From: Acidobacteriota bacterium
GTDB taxonomy: Bacteria > Acidobacteriota > UBA6911 > RPQK01 > JADFOI01
DNA: 7,983 bases
Assembly (NCBI GenBank): GCA_030624355.1
Contig: JAUXKG010000090.1
Coordinates: forward strand, 1-7,983
Direction: 5' to 3'
Below are positions 1-4,915 of the stretch, piece by piece. A program made the translations under genes and the position numbers. Each line of letters begins with the position of its first letter. Position 1 is the first letter of the stretch. The notes beneath the pieces are model-generated. The model was not told the origin of the DNA. It made no database searches and saw only the letters and a list, made by a program, of their open reading frames with translations.

Positions 1-111
1 GTCAGGACTGGGCTGGAAATGGCTGGACAGGTTGAATTCGGCAGACTGGGCCCAGGCATCGCCATAAGAAATGCCTGAATAGGACAGGTCGTTGGAATTG
101 GGCACAGACAT
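1..111 (-). CDS. N-terminal part of an unidentified divergent gene (cut by window edge)
   Basis: Reading the minus strand from an ATG at 111-109, the frame stays open to the window edge for 37 codons, beginning MSVPNSNDLSYSGISYGDAW. About two thirds of the third codon positions are G or C, as expected for coding sequence here. An in-frame TAA lies two codons upstream, so the start cannot be much earlier. I do not recognise the family. The visible part is polar, rich in Ser, Asn and aromatic residues, and shows no signal peptide or membrane segment. There is no Shine-Dalgarno sequence, but a TATAAT box lies 2 bases upstream of the ATG, so the message could be leaderless. A competing plus-strand frame (stop at 76-78) is open from the edge and could instead be the end of an upstream gene. 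Moderate to low confidence. Confidence 0.4.
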   Translation of the reverse strand, partial: MSVPNSNDLSYSGISYGDAWAQSAEFNLSSHFQPSPD

Positions 112-113
112 AC

Positions 114-143
114 ATTATACAAAGTACAAAATGCCGATGACGA
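114..143 (-). promoter_or_regulatory. Candidate sigma-70-type promoter for the divergent minus-strand gene
   Basis: On the minus strand, 119-114 reads TATAAT, a perfect -10 consensus. Positions 143-138 read TCGTCA, a 4 of 6 match to the -35 consensus, with an 18-base spacer. Transcription would begin at or within a few bases of the ATG at 111, implying a leaderless transcript. This is inferred from consensus only. Confidence 0.35.
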
Positions 144-235
144 ATGCGGGGGAGAATCTCCAAACAGGAAAGTCGGCCAAGACAAAGATCTCTTAATCCG
201 GGTTAGGCGTCACCGACGCGTGGTATTTTTAGCGT

Positions 236-424
236 ATGAGTGGGATCATATGTCCCAATTGCGGTCGACAAATGTTGGAGCGCCGTTGCAAGCTGTTCTG
301 TCCTGCTTTTCGCTATACCGAAACCAGAAGAGATAGTGGTCAGCCGGCGCTGGTGGGCCTTCAACCGATCCAAAAGGTCATCAGTGATCGCAGTTGGGGT
401 AAGATAGAGGGCAGAAATGACTGA
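236..424 (+). CDS. Small zinc-ribbon-like protein with an incomplete cysteine set
   Basis: A 62-residue ORF. Its N-terminal half, CPNCGRQMLERRCKLFCP (residues 6-23), strongly resembles small bacterial zinc-ribbon proteins of the pattern CPxCGxxMxERxCKLxCPxCGYxxxC. Cys6, Cys9, Cys18 and Cys22 are present. The positions where the second knuckle would have cysteines carry Phe25 and Arg31 instead, so the second metal half-site looks broken. The remaining 30 residues show no recognisable domain. No Shine-Dalgarno precedes the ATG, and no in-frame alternative start would keep the CPNC motif. The stop is 27 bases before the next gene, which may be co-transcribed. It could be a decaying gene or a diverged member that binds metal differently. 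The function of the family is unknown to me. An overlapping minus-strand frame has no recognisable motif and is less convincing. Confidence 0.5.
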   Translation: MSGIICPNCGRQMLERRCKLFCPAFRYTETRRDSGQPALVGLQPIQKVISDRSWGKIEGRND

Positions 425-440
425 CCGCAATCTCGAGTAC

Positions 441-445
441 AAGGG
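441..445 (+). promoter_or_regulatory. Ribosome binding site choosing ATG 452 over GTG 449
   Basis: AAGGG lies 6 bases before ATG 452 and only 3 before GTG 449. The spacing favours the ATG. Confidence 0.5.
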
Positions 446-451
446 AAAGTG

Positions 452-838
452 ATGAATTCGAGTTTCTCTGCAGGCCAGCGGGGGGTGGTCAAGTTGGGCT
501 GTCTGGCGGTTGTGGCGCTTTGGGCAGTTCTGGGATATCTCTCCTATCGTATTATTCCTGTCTACCTGGAAAAGGACGCCTTCGTAGATGCTCTGATGAG
601 AGTGGCGGGCAGAGCCAGTATTGGACAGTGGTCTGACGCCCGTACCGTCAAATTAGTTCTGGTGGTGGCCAATGAGATGGACTTTGAGGTAAAGAGAGAA
701 GATATCCAGGTCAAACACATGCGTGGTCGGCCGGAGGTCATTATCATTGTCAACTATCGAAGGACCGAAACCTACCCCGGTGACTATCAGTATGTCTTTC
801 ACTTTAGAACGACCGCTCAGGGAAGCCTGGGCTACTAG
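452..838 (+). CDS. Single-pass membrane protein, DUF4845-like
   Basis: A 128-residue protein with one hydrophobic segment at about residues 13-35, preceded by a basic stretch (QRG, K14). A predicted extracytoplasmic domain of roughly 90 residues follows. The order of N-terminal anchor, the segment YRIIPVYLEKDAFVDALMRV, then a charged region with EDIQVK and a beta-rich RPEVIIIVNYRR end, matches small DUF4845-type proteins that I recall from acidobacteria and proteobacteria. Their function is not established. The ATG at 452 is chosen because AAGGG at 441-445 sits 6 bases upstream; a GTG three bases earlier (449) is also open but too close to that site. The gene lies between the small zinc-ribbon ORF and galE. 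The family name is by resemblance only; the membrane topology is clear. Confidence 0.75.
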   Translation: MNSSFSAGQRGVVKLGCLAVVALWAVLGYLSYRIIPVYLEKDAFVDALMRVAGRASIGQWSDARTVKLVLVVANEMDFEVKREDIQVKHMRGRPEVIIIVNYRRTETYPGDYQYVFHFRTTAQGSLGY

Positions 839-928
839 CACTGGTCCCAACGGCCGATTGGAGATCACTCCCCTGGTGTTGGAAGGGCCCGCCCCTCTTT
901 TCTCGGCTGCCTTTTCTGTTGTCTCGTC

Positions 929-1906
929 ATGAAGTCGGTTTTGGTCACCGGGGGTGCCGGATACATCGGCTCCCATACGGTTCGGGAACTGGTCGAAAAT
1001 GGCTTCCACCCCATCGTTTTGGACAATTTGAAACAGGGGCATGCTGAAGCTGTGCCTGAGGGCGAGCTGATTGTCGGAGATTTGGCTGACGCAGTCTTGC
1101 TGGACTCAATTGTCGACAAGGAGAATGTGGATGGGGTCGTCCATTTTGCCGGCCTCTGTTATGTGGGTGAATCGGTGTCCCAACCCGGCCGTTACTACGA
1201 AGAGAACGTGGGAAATGGACTGACTCTGCTTCAGGTTATGAGACGCCACGGAGTGAAGAAATTCGTCTTCTCGTCGTCCTGCGCCGTCTACGGAGACCCT
1301 CTGCACCTTCCCATCGAGGAGGAACATCCCAAGAATCCAGTGAATCCCTACGGTGAGAGCAAACTCTTCATTGAGAGCATTCTCAGGCAGTATGATCGAG
1401 CCTATGAGCTGCGCTCGGTCTCGCTACGCTATTTTAACGCTGCAGGTGCAAGTCTGGATGCGCGTTTGGGGGAGTCACATGATCCCGAGTCTCATCTGAT
1501 TCCTCGGGTCCTGCGTGCAGCCAGGGGGGAGATCGAGAAAATTGAAATCTACGGAGATGATTATCCAACCCGAGATGGCAGTTGTGTGCGGGACTACATA
1601 CACGTTCAGGATTTGGCTATCGCACATGTGGCCGCCTACCGATGGTTGGATGGGGCGTCGACCAGCGAATACTTCAACCTGGGCACGGGCACAGGGTACA
1701 GTGTAAGGGAAGTCGTCGAACAGGCATCTCGGGTGACGGGCCAGAATATTCCATCCGAAGTCCGTTCCAGGCGGCCCGGTGATCCTCCGGAGCTGGTGGC
1801 GGACGGACAAAAGGCGGCACGGCTGCTGGGATGGAAGCCTCAGCATTCGGAACTGGAAAAGATACTTACTACGGCCTGGACATGGGAACAAAACAGAAGG
1901 TACTAG
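929..1906 (+). CDS. galE: UDP-glucose 4-epimerase
   Basis: A 325-residue extended short-chain dehydrogenase that interconverts UDP-glucose and UDP-galactose in the cytoplasm using tightly bound NAD. The Rossmann motif GGAGYIGS is at residues 8-15 and the adenosine-ribose-binding Asp32 sits in LDNL. FSSSCAVYG (114-122) supplies the catalytic Ser117, and YGESK (141-145) supplies the Tyr141/Lys145 pair. RYFNAAGA and RDYIHVQDLA are the usual epimerase C-terminal substrate-side motifs. Length is normal for GalE (about 325-340). No Shine-Dalgarno is seen before ATG 929, but the dinucleotide-binding motif starts at residue 8, which fixes this start. The last two bases of the TAG stop are also the first two bases of the inverted repeat of the adjoining element, so the native C-terminal end may have been altered by its insertion. 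Together with the decarboxylase downstream it points to sugar-nucleotide supply for surface glycans. Confidence 0.95.
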   Translation: MKSVLVTGGAGYIGSHTVRELVENGFHPIVLDNLKQGHAEAVPEGELIVGDLADAVLLDSIVDKENVDGVVHFAGLCYVGESVSQPGRYYEENVGNGLTLLQVMRRHGVKKFVFSSSCAVYGDPLHLPIEEEHPKNPVNPYGESKLFIESILRQYDRAYELRSVSLRYFNAAGASLDARLGESHDPESHLIPRVLRAARGEIEKIEIYGDDYPTRDGSCVRDYIHVQDLAIAHVAAYRWLDGASTSEYFNLGTGTGYSVREVVEQASRVTGQNIPSEVRSRRPGDPPELVADGQKAARLLGWKPQHSELEKILTTAWTWEQNRRY

Positions 1907-1936
1907 TGTCCTGTCCCTCCAATAGCCTGACATTTG
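1905..1936 (+). repeat. Left terminal inverted repeat of the 270-bp element
   Basis: Starts AGTGTCCTGTCCCTCCAATA. It pairs with 2143-2174 with one mismatch, G at 1929 against A in the complement of the right copy. Confidence 0.85.
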
Positions 1937-2142
1937 TCATGGTCGCGACGGTTTCTGATTCGAGGCGCGACGACGAGTCGATGTGGTTCATCGGCGAGGA
2001 GAAGCAACAAGGAAGCAGAGGCCGTCCCGCCGTAACCCACAGGGCTGAAGAGGCTTTGGCCGATCTCTTTGTCGCTCGTCGTCGATGATGTTACAACGTC
2101 ACCTCCTCCTCGCTCCGCGATCTCGTCTCAAATTCCCTTCAG

Positions 2143-2174
2143 CAAATGTTAGGCTATTGGAGGGACAGGACACT
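2143..2174 (-). repeat. Right terminal inverted repeat of the 270-bp element
   Basis: Read on the minus strand it matches 1905-1936 at 31 of 32 positions. The similarity stops at 2174, one base before the next inverted-repeat unit. Confidence 0.85.
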
Positions 2175-2175
2175 T

Positions 2176-2189
2176 TAGCCCGGACTATG
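2176..2189 (+). repeat. Left inverted repeat of the 125-bp element
   Basis: TAGCCCGGACTATG, a perfect complement of 2287-2300. Confidence 0.75.
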
Positions 2190-2286
2190 ATTAAGTCGTC
2201 TACTGCAGTGCCGCAATCATCCACGCTGACTTCGTTGCCCGCCTTGTCATCGCGGCGCCTGCAGCCCTTCGTCACGACAACTTATG

Positions 2287-2300
2287 CATAGTCCGGGCTA
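2287..2300 (-). repeat. Right inverted repeat of the 125-bp element
   Basis: CATAGTCCGGGCTA, a perfect complement of 2176-2189. The decarboxylase start lies 49 bases further on. Confidence 0.75.
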
Positions 2301-2349
2301 GTGGAAGTCTGTCTCGGTTTGTGAGTTTAGAAAGTAGAGGTAACTTAAG

Positions 2350-3297
2350 ATGCGTGTTTTGGTGACAGGTGGAGCGGGTTTTATTGGTAGTCACTTGTGC
2401 GAGTCCTTACTCAAGCAGGGTGACGAGGTCCTTTGCCTGGACAACTTGTTCTCCGGATCAAAGAGAAATATTGTCCCTTTTCTTGGAAACTCATCTTTCG
2501 AGTTTATCCGTCATGATATTGTTCAGCCCATTCTCCTGGAACCCGATCTAATCTATAATCTGGCCTGTCCCGCCTCTCCCGTTCACTATCAACACAATCC
2601 GGTGAAAACAGTCAAAACCAATGTCATGGGGACCATTCACATGCTGGGGATGGCCAAACGAGTGAAAGCCCGAATCCTGCAGGCCAGTACTTCGGAGGTT
2701 TACGGAGATCCCCAGGTTCATCCTCAGCCCGAGAGCTATTGGGGCCATGTCAACCCCATCGGTCTCCGGAGTTGCTATGACGAAGGAAAGAGGGTGGCGG
2801 AAACTTTGATGATGGACTATCGTCGTCAGAATCAGGTGGATGTCCGGATTGCTCGTATTTTCAACACTTACGGTCCCCGAATGGAGAGGGACGATGGACG
2901 AGTGGTCAGCAATCTGGTGGTTCAAGCCCTTCTGGGCCGGCCGTTGACTGTCTATGGCGACGGATCCCAAACTCGGTCGTTTTGCTACGTCTCTGATCTG
3001 GTGACCGGATTAAAGAAGCTGATGGCTCGCGAGAGAGTTGAAGGCCCGGTCAACCTGGGCAATCCGGAGGAGTTCACCATCCTGGCTTTGGCCGAGATGG
3101 TGCGGGAACTGACCGGAAGTCGGTCCGAGATCCGGTTCCAATCTCTGCCGGCGGATGATCCGGTACGTCGCAAACCTGATATTTCGGCCGCAGAGAAGTT
3201 ATTGAACTGGAGGCCGGAGGTGTTCCTGGAAGAGGGATTGAGGCAGACCATAGCCTATTTTGATCAGTTGTTGGGAGACGAGTGTGGATCGGAATAG
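2350..3297 (+). CDS. uxs: UDP-glucuronate decarboxylase (UDP-xylose synthase)
   Basis: A 315-residue cytoplasmic extended short-chain dehydrogenase that oxidises and decarboxylates UDP-glucuronate to UDP-xylose with NAD recycled in the active site. GGAGFIGSH (7-15) binds NAD, followed by LDNLFSG (30-36). NLACPASPVHYQ (70-81) and the adjoining NPVKTVKTNVMGT (83-95) are hallmarks of this family against other epimerases. STSEVYGDP (113-121) gives catalytic Thr114/Glu116, and CYDEGKR (142-148) gives Tyr143/Lys147. ARIFNTYGPRM follows. Length (about 310-320) is typical. AGAGG at 2336-2340 lies 9 bases before ATG 2350. The usually conserved Pro in NPIGPRSCYDEGKR is Leu139 here, a one-base change from Pro; catalytic residues are intact. 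Its promoter must lie within or just after the inverted-repeat elements unless it is read through from galE. Probable role is pentose supply for exopolysaccharide or lipopolysaccharide. Confidence 0.93.
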   Translation: MRVLVTGGAGFIGSHLCESLLKQGDEVLCLDNLFSGSKRNIVPFLGNSSFEFIRHDIVQPILLEPDLIYNLACPASPVHYQHNPVKTVKTNVMGTIHMLGMAKRVKARILQASTSEVYGDPQVHPQPESYWGHVNPIGLRSCYDEGKRVAETLMMDYRRQNQVDVRIARIFNTYGPRMERDDGRVVSNLVVQALLGRPLTVYGDGSQTRSFCYVSDLVTGLKKLMARERVEGPVNLGNPEEFTILALAEMVRELTGSRSEIRFQSLPADDPVRRKPDISAAEKLLNWRPEVFLEEGLRQTIAYFDQLLGDECGSE

Positions 3298-3344
3298 GAT
3301 GTGTTAAGATAAGCCGATTTTAGCTGAATTGATTGAGCACGATT

Positions 3345-3350
3345 GGAGAG
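3345..3350 (+). promoter_or_regulatory. Ribosome binding site fixing the nuoA start at GTG 3355
   Basis: GGAGAG, with its GGAG core 6 bases before GTG 3355. An upstream in-frame TTG at 3343 overlaps this site and so cannot be served by it. Confidence 0.65.
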
Positions 3351-3354
3351 TGAA

Positions 3355-3711
3355 GTGCTTGCTTCTTACATTCCAGTTGTTATTTTTATTCTGATCGCGA
3401 TATCACTTCCGGTGGTGGGGCTGGCCGTTGGGACATTGATTCGCCCCTTCAAACCTCACGCCACCAAGTTGATGCCCTACGAGTGTGGAGTGGACCCTGC
3501 AGGGGACTCTCACGAACGTTTTTCCATACGTTTCTATGTCATTGCTATCCTTTTTGTGGTCTTTGACGTGGAAACGATTTTCCTGTTCCCGTGGGCCATC
3601 AATTATGATCAGCTTGCTCTCTTCGGGTTCATCGAGATGGTGACTTTTCTAGGGATTCTGATTGTGGGTTATTTTTACGTTTGGAAGAAGGGAGCGCTGG
3701 AGTGGGTCTAA
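3355..3711 (+). CDS. nuoA: NADH-quinone oxidoreductase subunit A
   Basis: A 118-residue integral membrane subunit of complex I (ND3 homologue) that helps link the quinone site to the membrane arm. Three membrane segments are visible at about 6-28, 58-80 and 88-109. The loop KLMPYECGVDP (38-48) with Cys44 is the family's functional loop, and FSIRFYVIAILFVVFDVE (56-73) with Asp71/Glu73 is the conserved second helix. The start is GTG 3355 with a good GGAG site; a TTG start at 3343 would add four residues but lacks a site. It is the first gene of the operon, 57 bases after the decarboxylase stop. I see only weak promoter-like matches in that gap (TTGGGA at 3271 and TAGGAT at 3295). Its 3' end overlaps nuoB by 10 bases. 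Confidence 0.95.
   Translation: MLASYIPVVIFILIAISLPVVGLAVGTLIRPFKPHATKLMPYECGVDPAGDSHERFSIRFYVIAILFVVFDVETIFLFPWAINYDQLALFGFIEMVTFLGILIVGYFYVWKKGALEWV
3688..3694 (+). promoter_or_regulatory. Ribosome binding site fixing the nuoB start at GTG 3702
   Basis: AAGGGAG inside the nuoA coding sequence, 7 bases before GTG 3702. It favours this start over TTG 3681 and ATG 3723. Confidence 0.6.
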
Positions 3712-4187
3712 TTGAGAATCGAATGGAAAAGAACGTGATAACGACGACGGTCGATTCGGTCTTCAACTGGGCCCGCAAGTCTTCACTGAGGCCAATGACT
3801 TTCGGACTGGCCTGTTGTGCCATCGAGATGATGGCAACCGGTGCCTCCCGCTTTGATATGGATCGTTTCGGCGCGGGAATTTTTCGACCTTCTCCCCGCC
3901 AATCCGATCTGATTATCATTGCCGGAACCGTCACTCTGAAAATGGCCGAGGTGATCCAGAGGCTTTACGACCAGATGCCGGAGCCCAAGTGGGTGATATC
4001 AATGGGAGCTTGTTCCAGTGCCGGTGGCCCCTTTGACACCTATGCCACTTTGCAGGGTGTGGACAAGGTTATTCCCGTTGATGTCTATATTCCCGGATGT
4101 CCGCCCCGGCCTGAAGCTCTGCTGTACGGACTGATGCGGCTTCAGGACAAGATTGACCAGATGACCATTGCCAAGAAGGCAGTTTGA
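3702..4187 (+). CDS. nuoB: NADH-quinone oxidoreductase subunit B
   Basis: A 161-residue peripheral-arm subunit that carries iron-sulfur cluster N2, the last electron carrier before quinone. Cluster ligands are visible as the tandem Cys38-Cys39 in FGLACCAIEMM, Cys104 in GACSSAGG and Cys133 in IPGCPPRPEA. GTG 3702 is preferred because it gives the expected family N-terminus MGLIENRMEKNV and has AAGGGAG 7 bases upstream within nuoA. TTG 3681 would add seven residues that read nuoA's C-terminal codons in another frame. The 10-base overlap with nuoA suggests translational coupling. In the segment SSLRPMTFG, residue 30 is Arg where Trp is common in homologues. It contacts NuoD at the quinone site. 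Confidence 0.95.
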   Translation: MGLIENRMEKNVITTTVDSVFNWARKSSLRPMTFGLACCAIEMMATGASRFDMDRFGAGIFRPSPRQSDLIIIAGTVTLKMAEVIQRLYDQMPEPKWVISMGACSSAGGPFDTYATLQGVDKVIPVDVYIPGCPPRPEALLYGLMRLQDKIDQMTIAKKAV

Positions 4188-4249
4188 TCTGATCCCGTTT
4201 GAGGGAGACTGATACGGCGTACTGTTTAAGCTAAATCTGCGGATAAATA

Positions 4250-4915
4250 GTGAGCGACGAAGAGAAACCAAAGCAAGAGCCCGGGGAGGCGGCCGGCTCA
4301 AAGGAAGGATCGACCGTGGCCAAGGAGGGCGTGGAGAAGTCCCTGGCCAAAGCCAAACCGACTGCCACTGGTCCAGCCAAGAAGGCCAAGAAGGGCCCCG
4401 CCTACGAAGACCTTGACGATGATCCTGTTTTTCAGAAGCTCAGGGAGAAGGTCCCTGCGGTCGTACTCTCGGTTCAGGTCTTCCTGGAACAAGTCATTTG
4501 TACCGTCTCCCTGGATGGATTGTACGAATTGATGGTCGATCTCCGGGATGATCCTGAACTGGACTTCAATTATCTGATTGATCTGACGGCGCTGGATTAT
4601 TTGGGCGATGAAGAGCGCTTTTGCCTGGTTTACCAAATCTACTCCTACAAGCTGGGCCGCCTCATCCGAGTGAAAGCGCGTTCCTCCGAAGGAGAGGTTG
4701 TCCCTTCCGTAAGTTCAGTCTGGAAGACCGCTGATTGGTTGGAGCGTGAGGTCTATGATCTGTTTGGAATTGAGTTTTCCGGACATCCCGATCTGAGACG
4801 AATCTTGCTGCCGGATGACTGGCATGGGTATCCCCTGCGCAAGGATTACGACATTAAACTGCAGGATCAGGCCTGGATCAAGAGCCATCTGCAGATCAGA
4901 AAGACCCCGTCGTGA
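4250..4915 (+). CDS. nuoC: NADH-quinone oxidoreductase subunit C with a charged N-terminal extension
   Basis: A 221-residue peripheral-arm subunit (30-kDa subunit homologue) that packs against NuoD. The core starts at about residue 57 (DPVFQKLREKVPAV). The signature EREVYDLFGIEFSGHPDLRR followed by ILLPDDWHGYPLRKDY spans about 165-200. Residues 2-56 are an unusual low-complexity tail rich in Lys, Glu, Ala and Pro (SLAKAKPTATGPAKKAKKGP), likely disordered. The start is uncertain. GTG 4250 is the first possible start, as a TAA lies two codons before it, but it has only a weak GGA upstream. An in-frame GTG at 4316 has AAGGAAGG at 4301-4308 with good spacing and would shorten the tail by 22 residues. 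NuoC is separate here, not fused to NuoD as in Escherichia coli. The last four bases overlap nuoD. A 62-base gap precedes it. Confidence 0.93.
   Translation: MSDEEKPKQEPGEAAGSKEGSTVAKEGVEKSLAKAKPTATGPAKKAKKGPAYEDLDDDPVFQKLREKVPAVVLSVQVFLEQVICTVSLDGLYELMVDLRDDPELDFNYLIDLTALDYLGDEERFCLVYQIYSYKLGRLIRVKARSSEGEVVPSVSSVWKTADWLEREVYDLFGIEFSGHPDLRRILLPDDWHGYPLRKDYDIKLQDQAWIKSHLQIRKTPS
4301..4308 (+). promoter_or_regulatory. Possible internal ribosome binding site for an alternative nuoC start
   Basis: AAGGAAGG lies 7 bases before an in-frame GTG at 4316. It is also just Lys/Glu/Gly-type coding sequence, so the match may be incidental. Confidence 0.3.

Larger units (their letters stand above)
1905..2174. 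mobile_element. MITE-like inverted-repeat element between galE and the decarboxylase gene
   Basis: A 270-bp segment bounded by 32-bp terminal inverted repeats that match at 31 of 32 positions (1905-1936 and 2143-2174). It encodes no transposase. Inside, a smaller inverted pair lies below the termini: CGACGACGAG at 1968-1977 and its complement at 2075-2084. The first two bases of the left end belong to the galE stop codon. No convincing target-site duplication is visible (left flank TACT, right flank TTTA). One inner frame, 1939-2088, encodes 49 charged residues beginning MVATVSDSRRDDESMWFIGE. I cannot assign it to a family; it may be a remnant of a larger mobile element or chance. The near identity of the ends suggests a recent or still mobilisable non-autonomous element. 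A long-range stem in the transcript is an alternative role. The parent transposon family is unknown to me. Confidence 0.6.
2176..2300. mobile_element. Second, shorter inverted-repeat element abutting the first
   Basis: A 125-bp segment with perfect 14-bp ends, TAGCCCGGACTATG at 2176-2189 and its complement at 2287-2300. Similarity continues imperfectly inward (ATTAAGTCGT against CATAAGTTGTCGT on the other strand). Each outer end carries TA, which could be part of the repeat or a TA target duplication around a GCCCGG...CCGGGC unit. The inside shows no gene. The ends resemble transposon termini I loosely associate with IS1380-type elements, but that is from memory and weak. It starts one base after the first element, so one may have inserted beside or into the edge of the other. 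Confidence 0.5.

Noticed and set aside
151..161. Dyad GGAGAATCTCC as a possible operator
   Set aside because: It is a single 11-base palindrome with no second copy; chance cannot be excluded.
207..230. Short stem GCGTC-ACC-GACGC followed at a distance by five T
   Set aside because: The stem is only 5 bp and the T run is 6 bases away, so this is too weak for a terminator call.
203..442. Minus-strand frame of 79 codons opposite the zinc-ribbon ORF
   Set aside because: It has no recognisable motif, while the plus strand carries a clear CPNCG...ERRCKLFCP pattern.
653..1042. Minus-strand frame of 129 codons
   Set aside because: It spans the ends of two convincing plus-strand genes (the membrane protein and galE) and shows no domain; it is a shadow.
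2085..2291. Plus-strand frame of 68 codons
   Set aside because: It runs across the boundary of both inverted-repeat elements and has low-complexity Ser/Thr/Leu content; it is most likely chance.
1907..2349. CRISPR array or tandem repeat in the large gap
   Set aside because: The repeats are inverted pairs, not regularly spaced direct repeats, and no cas gene is present.
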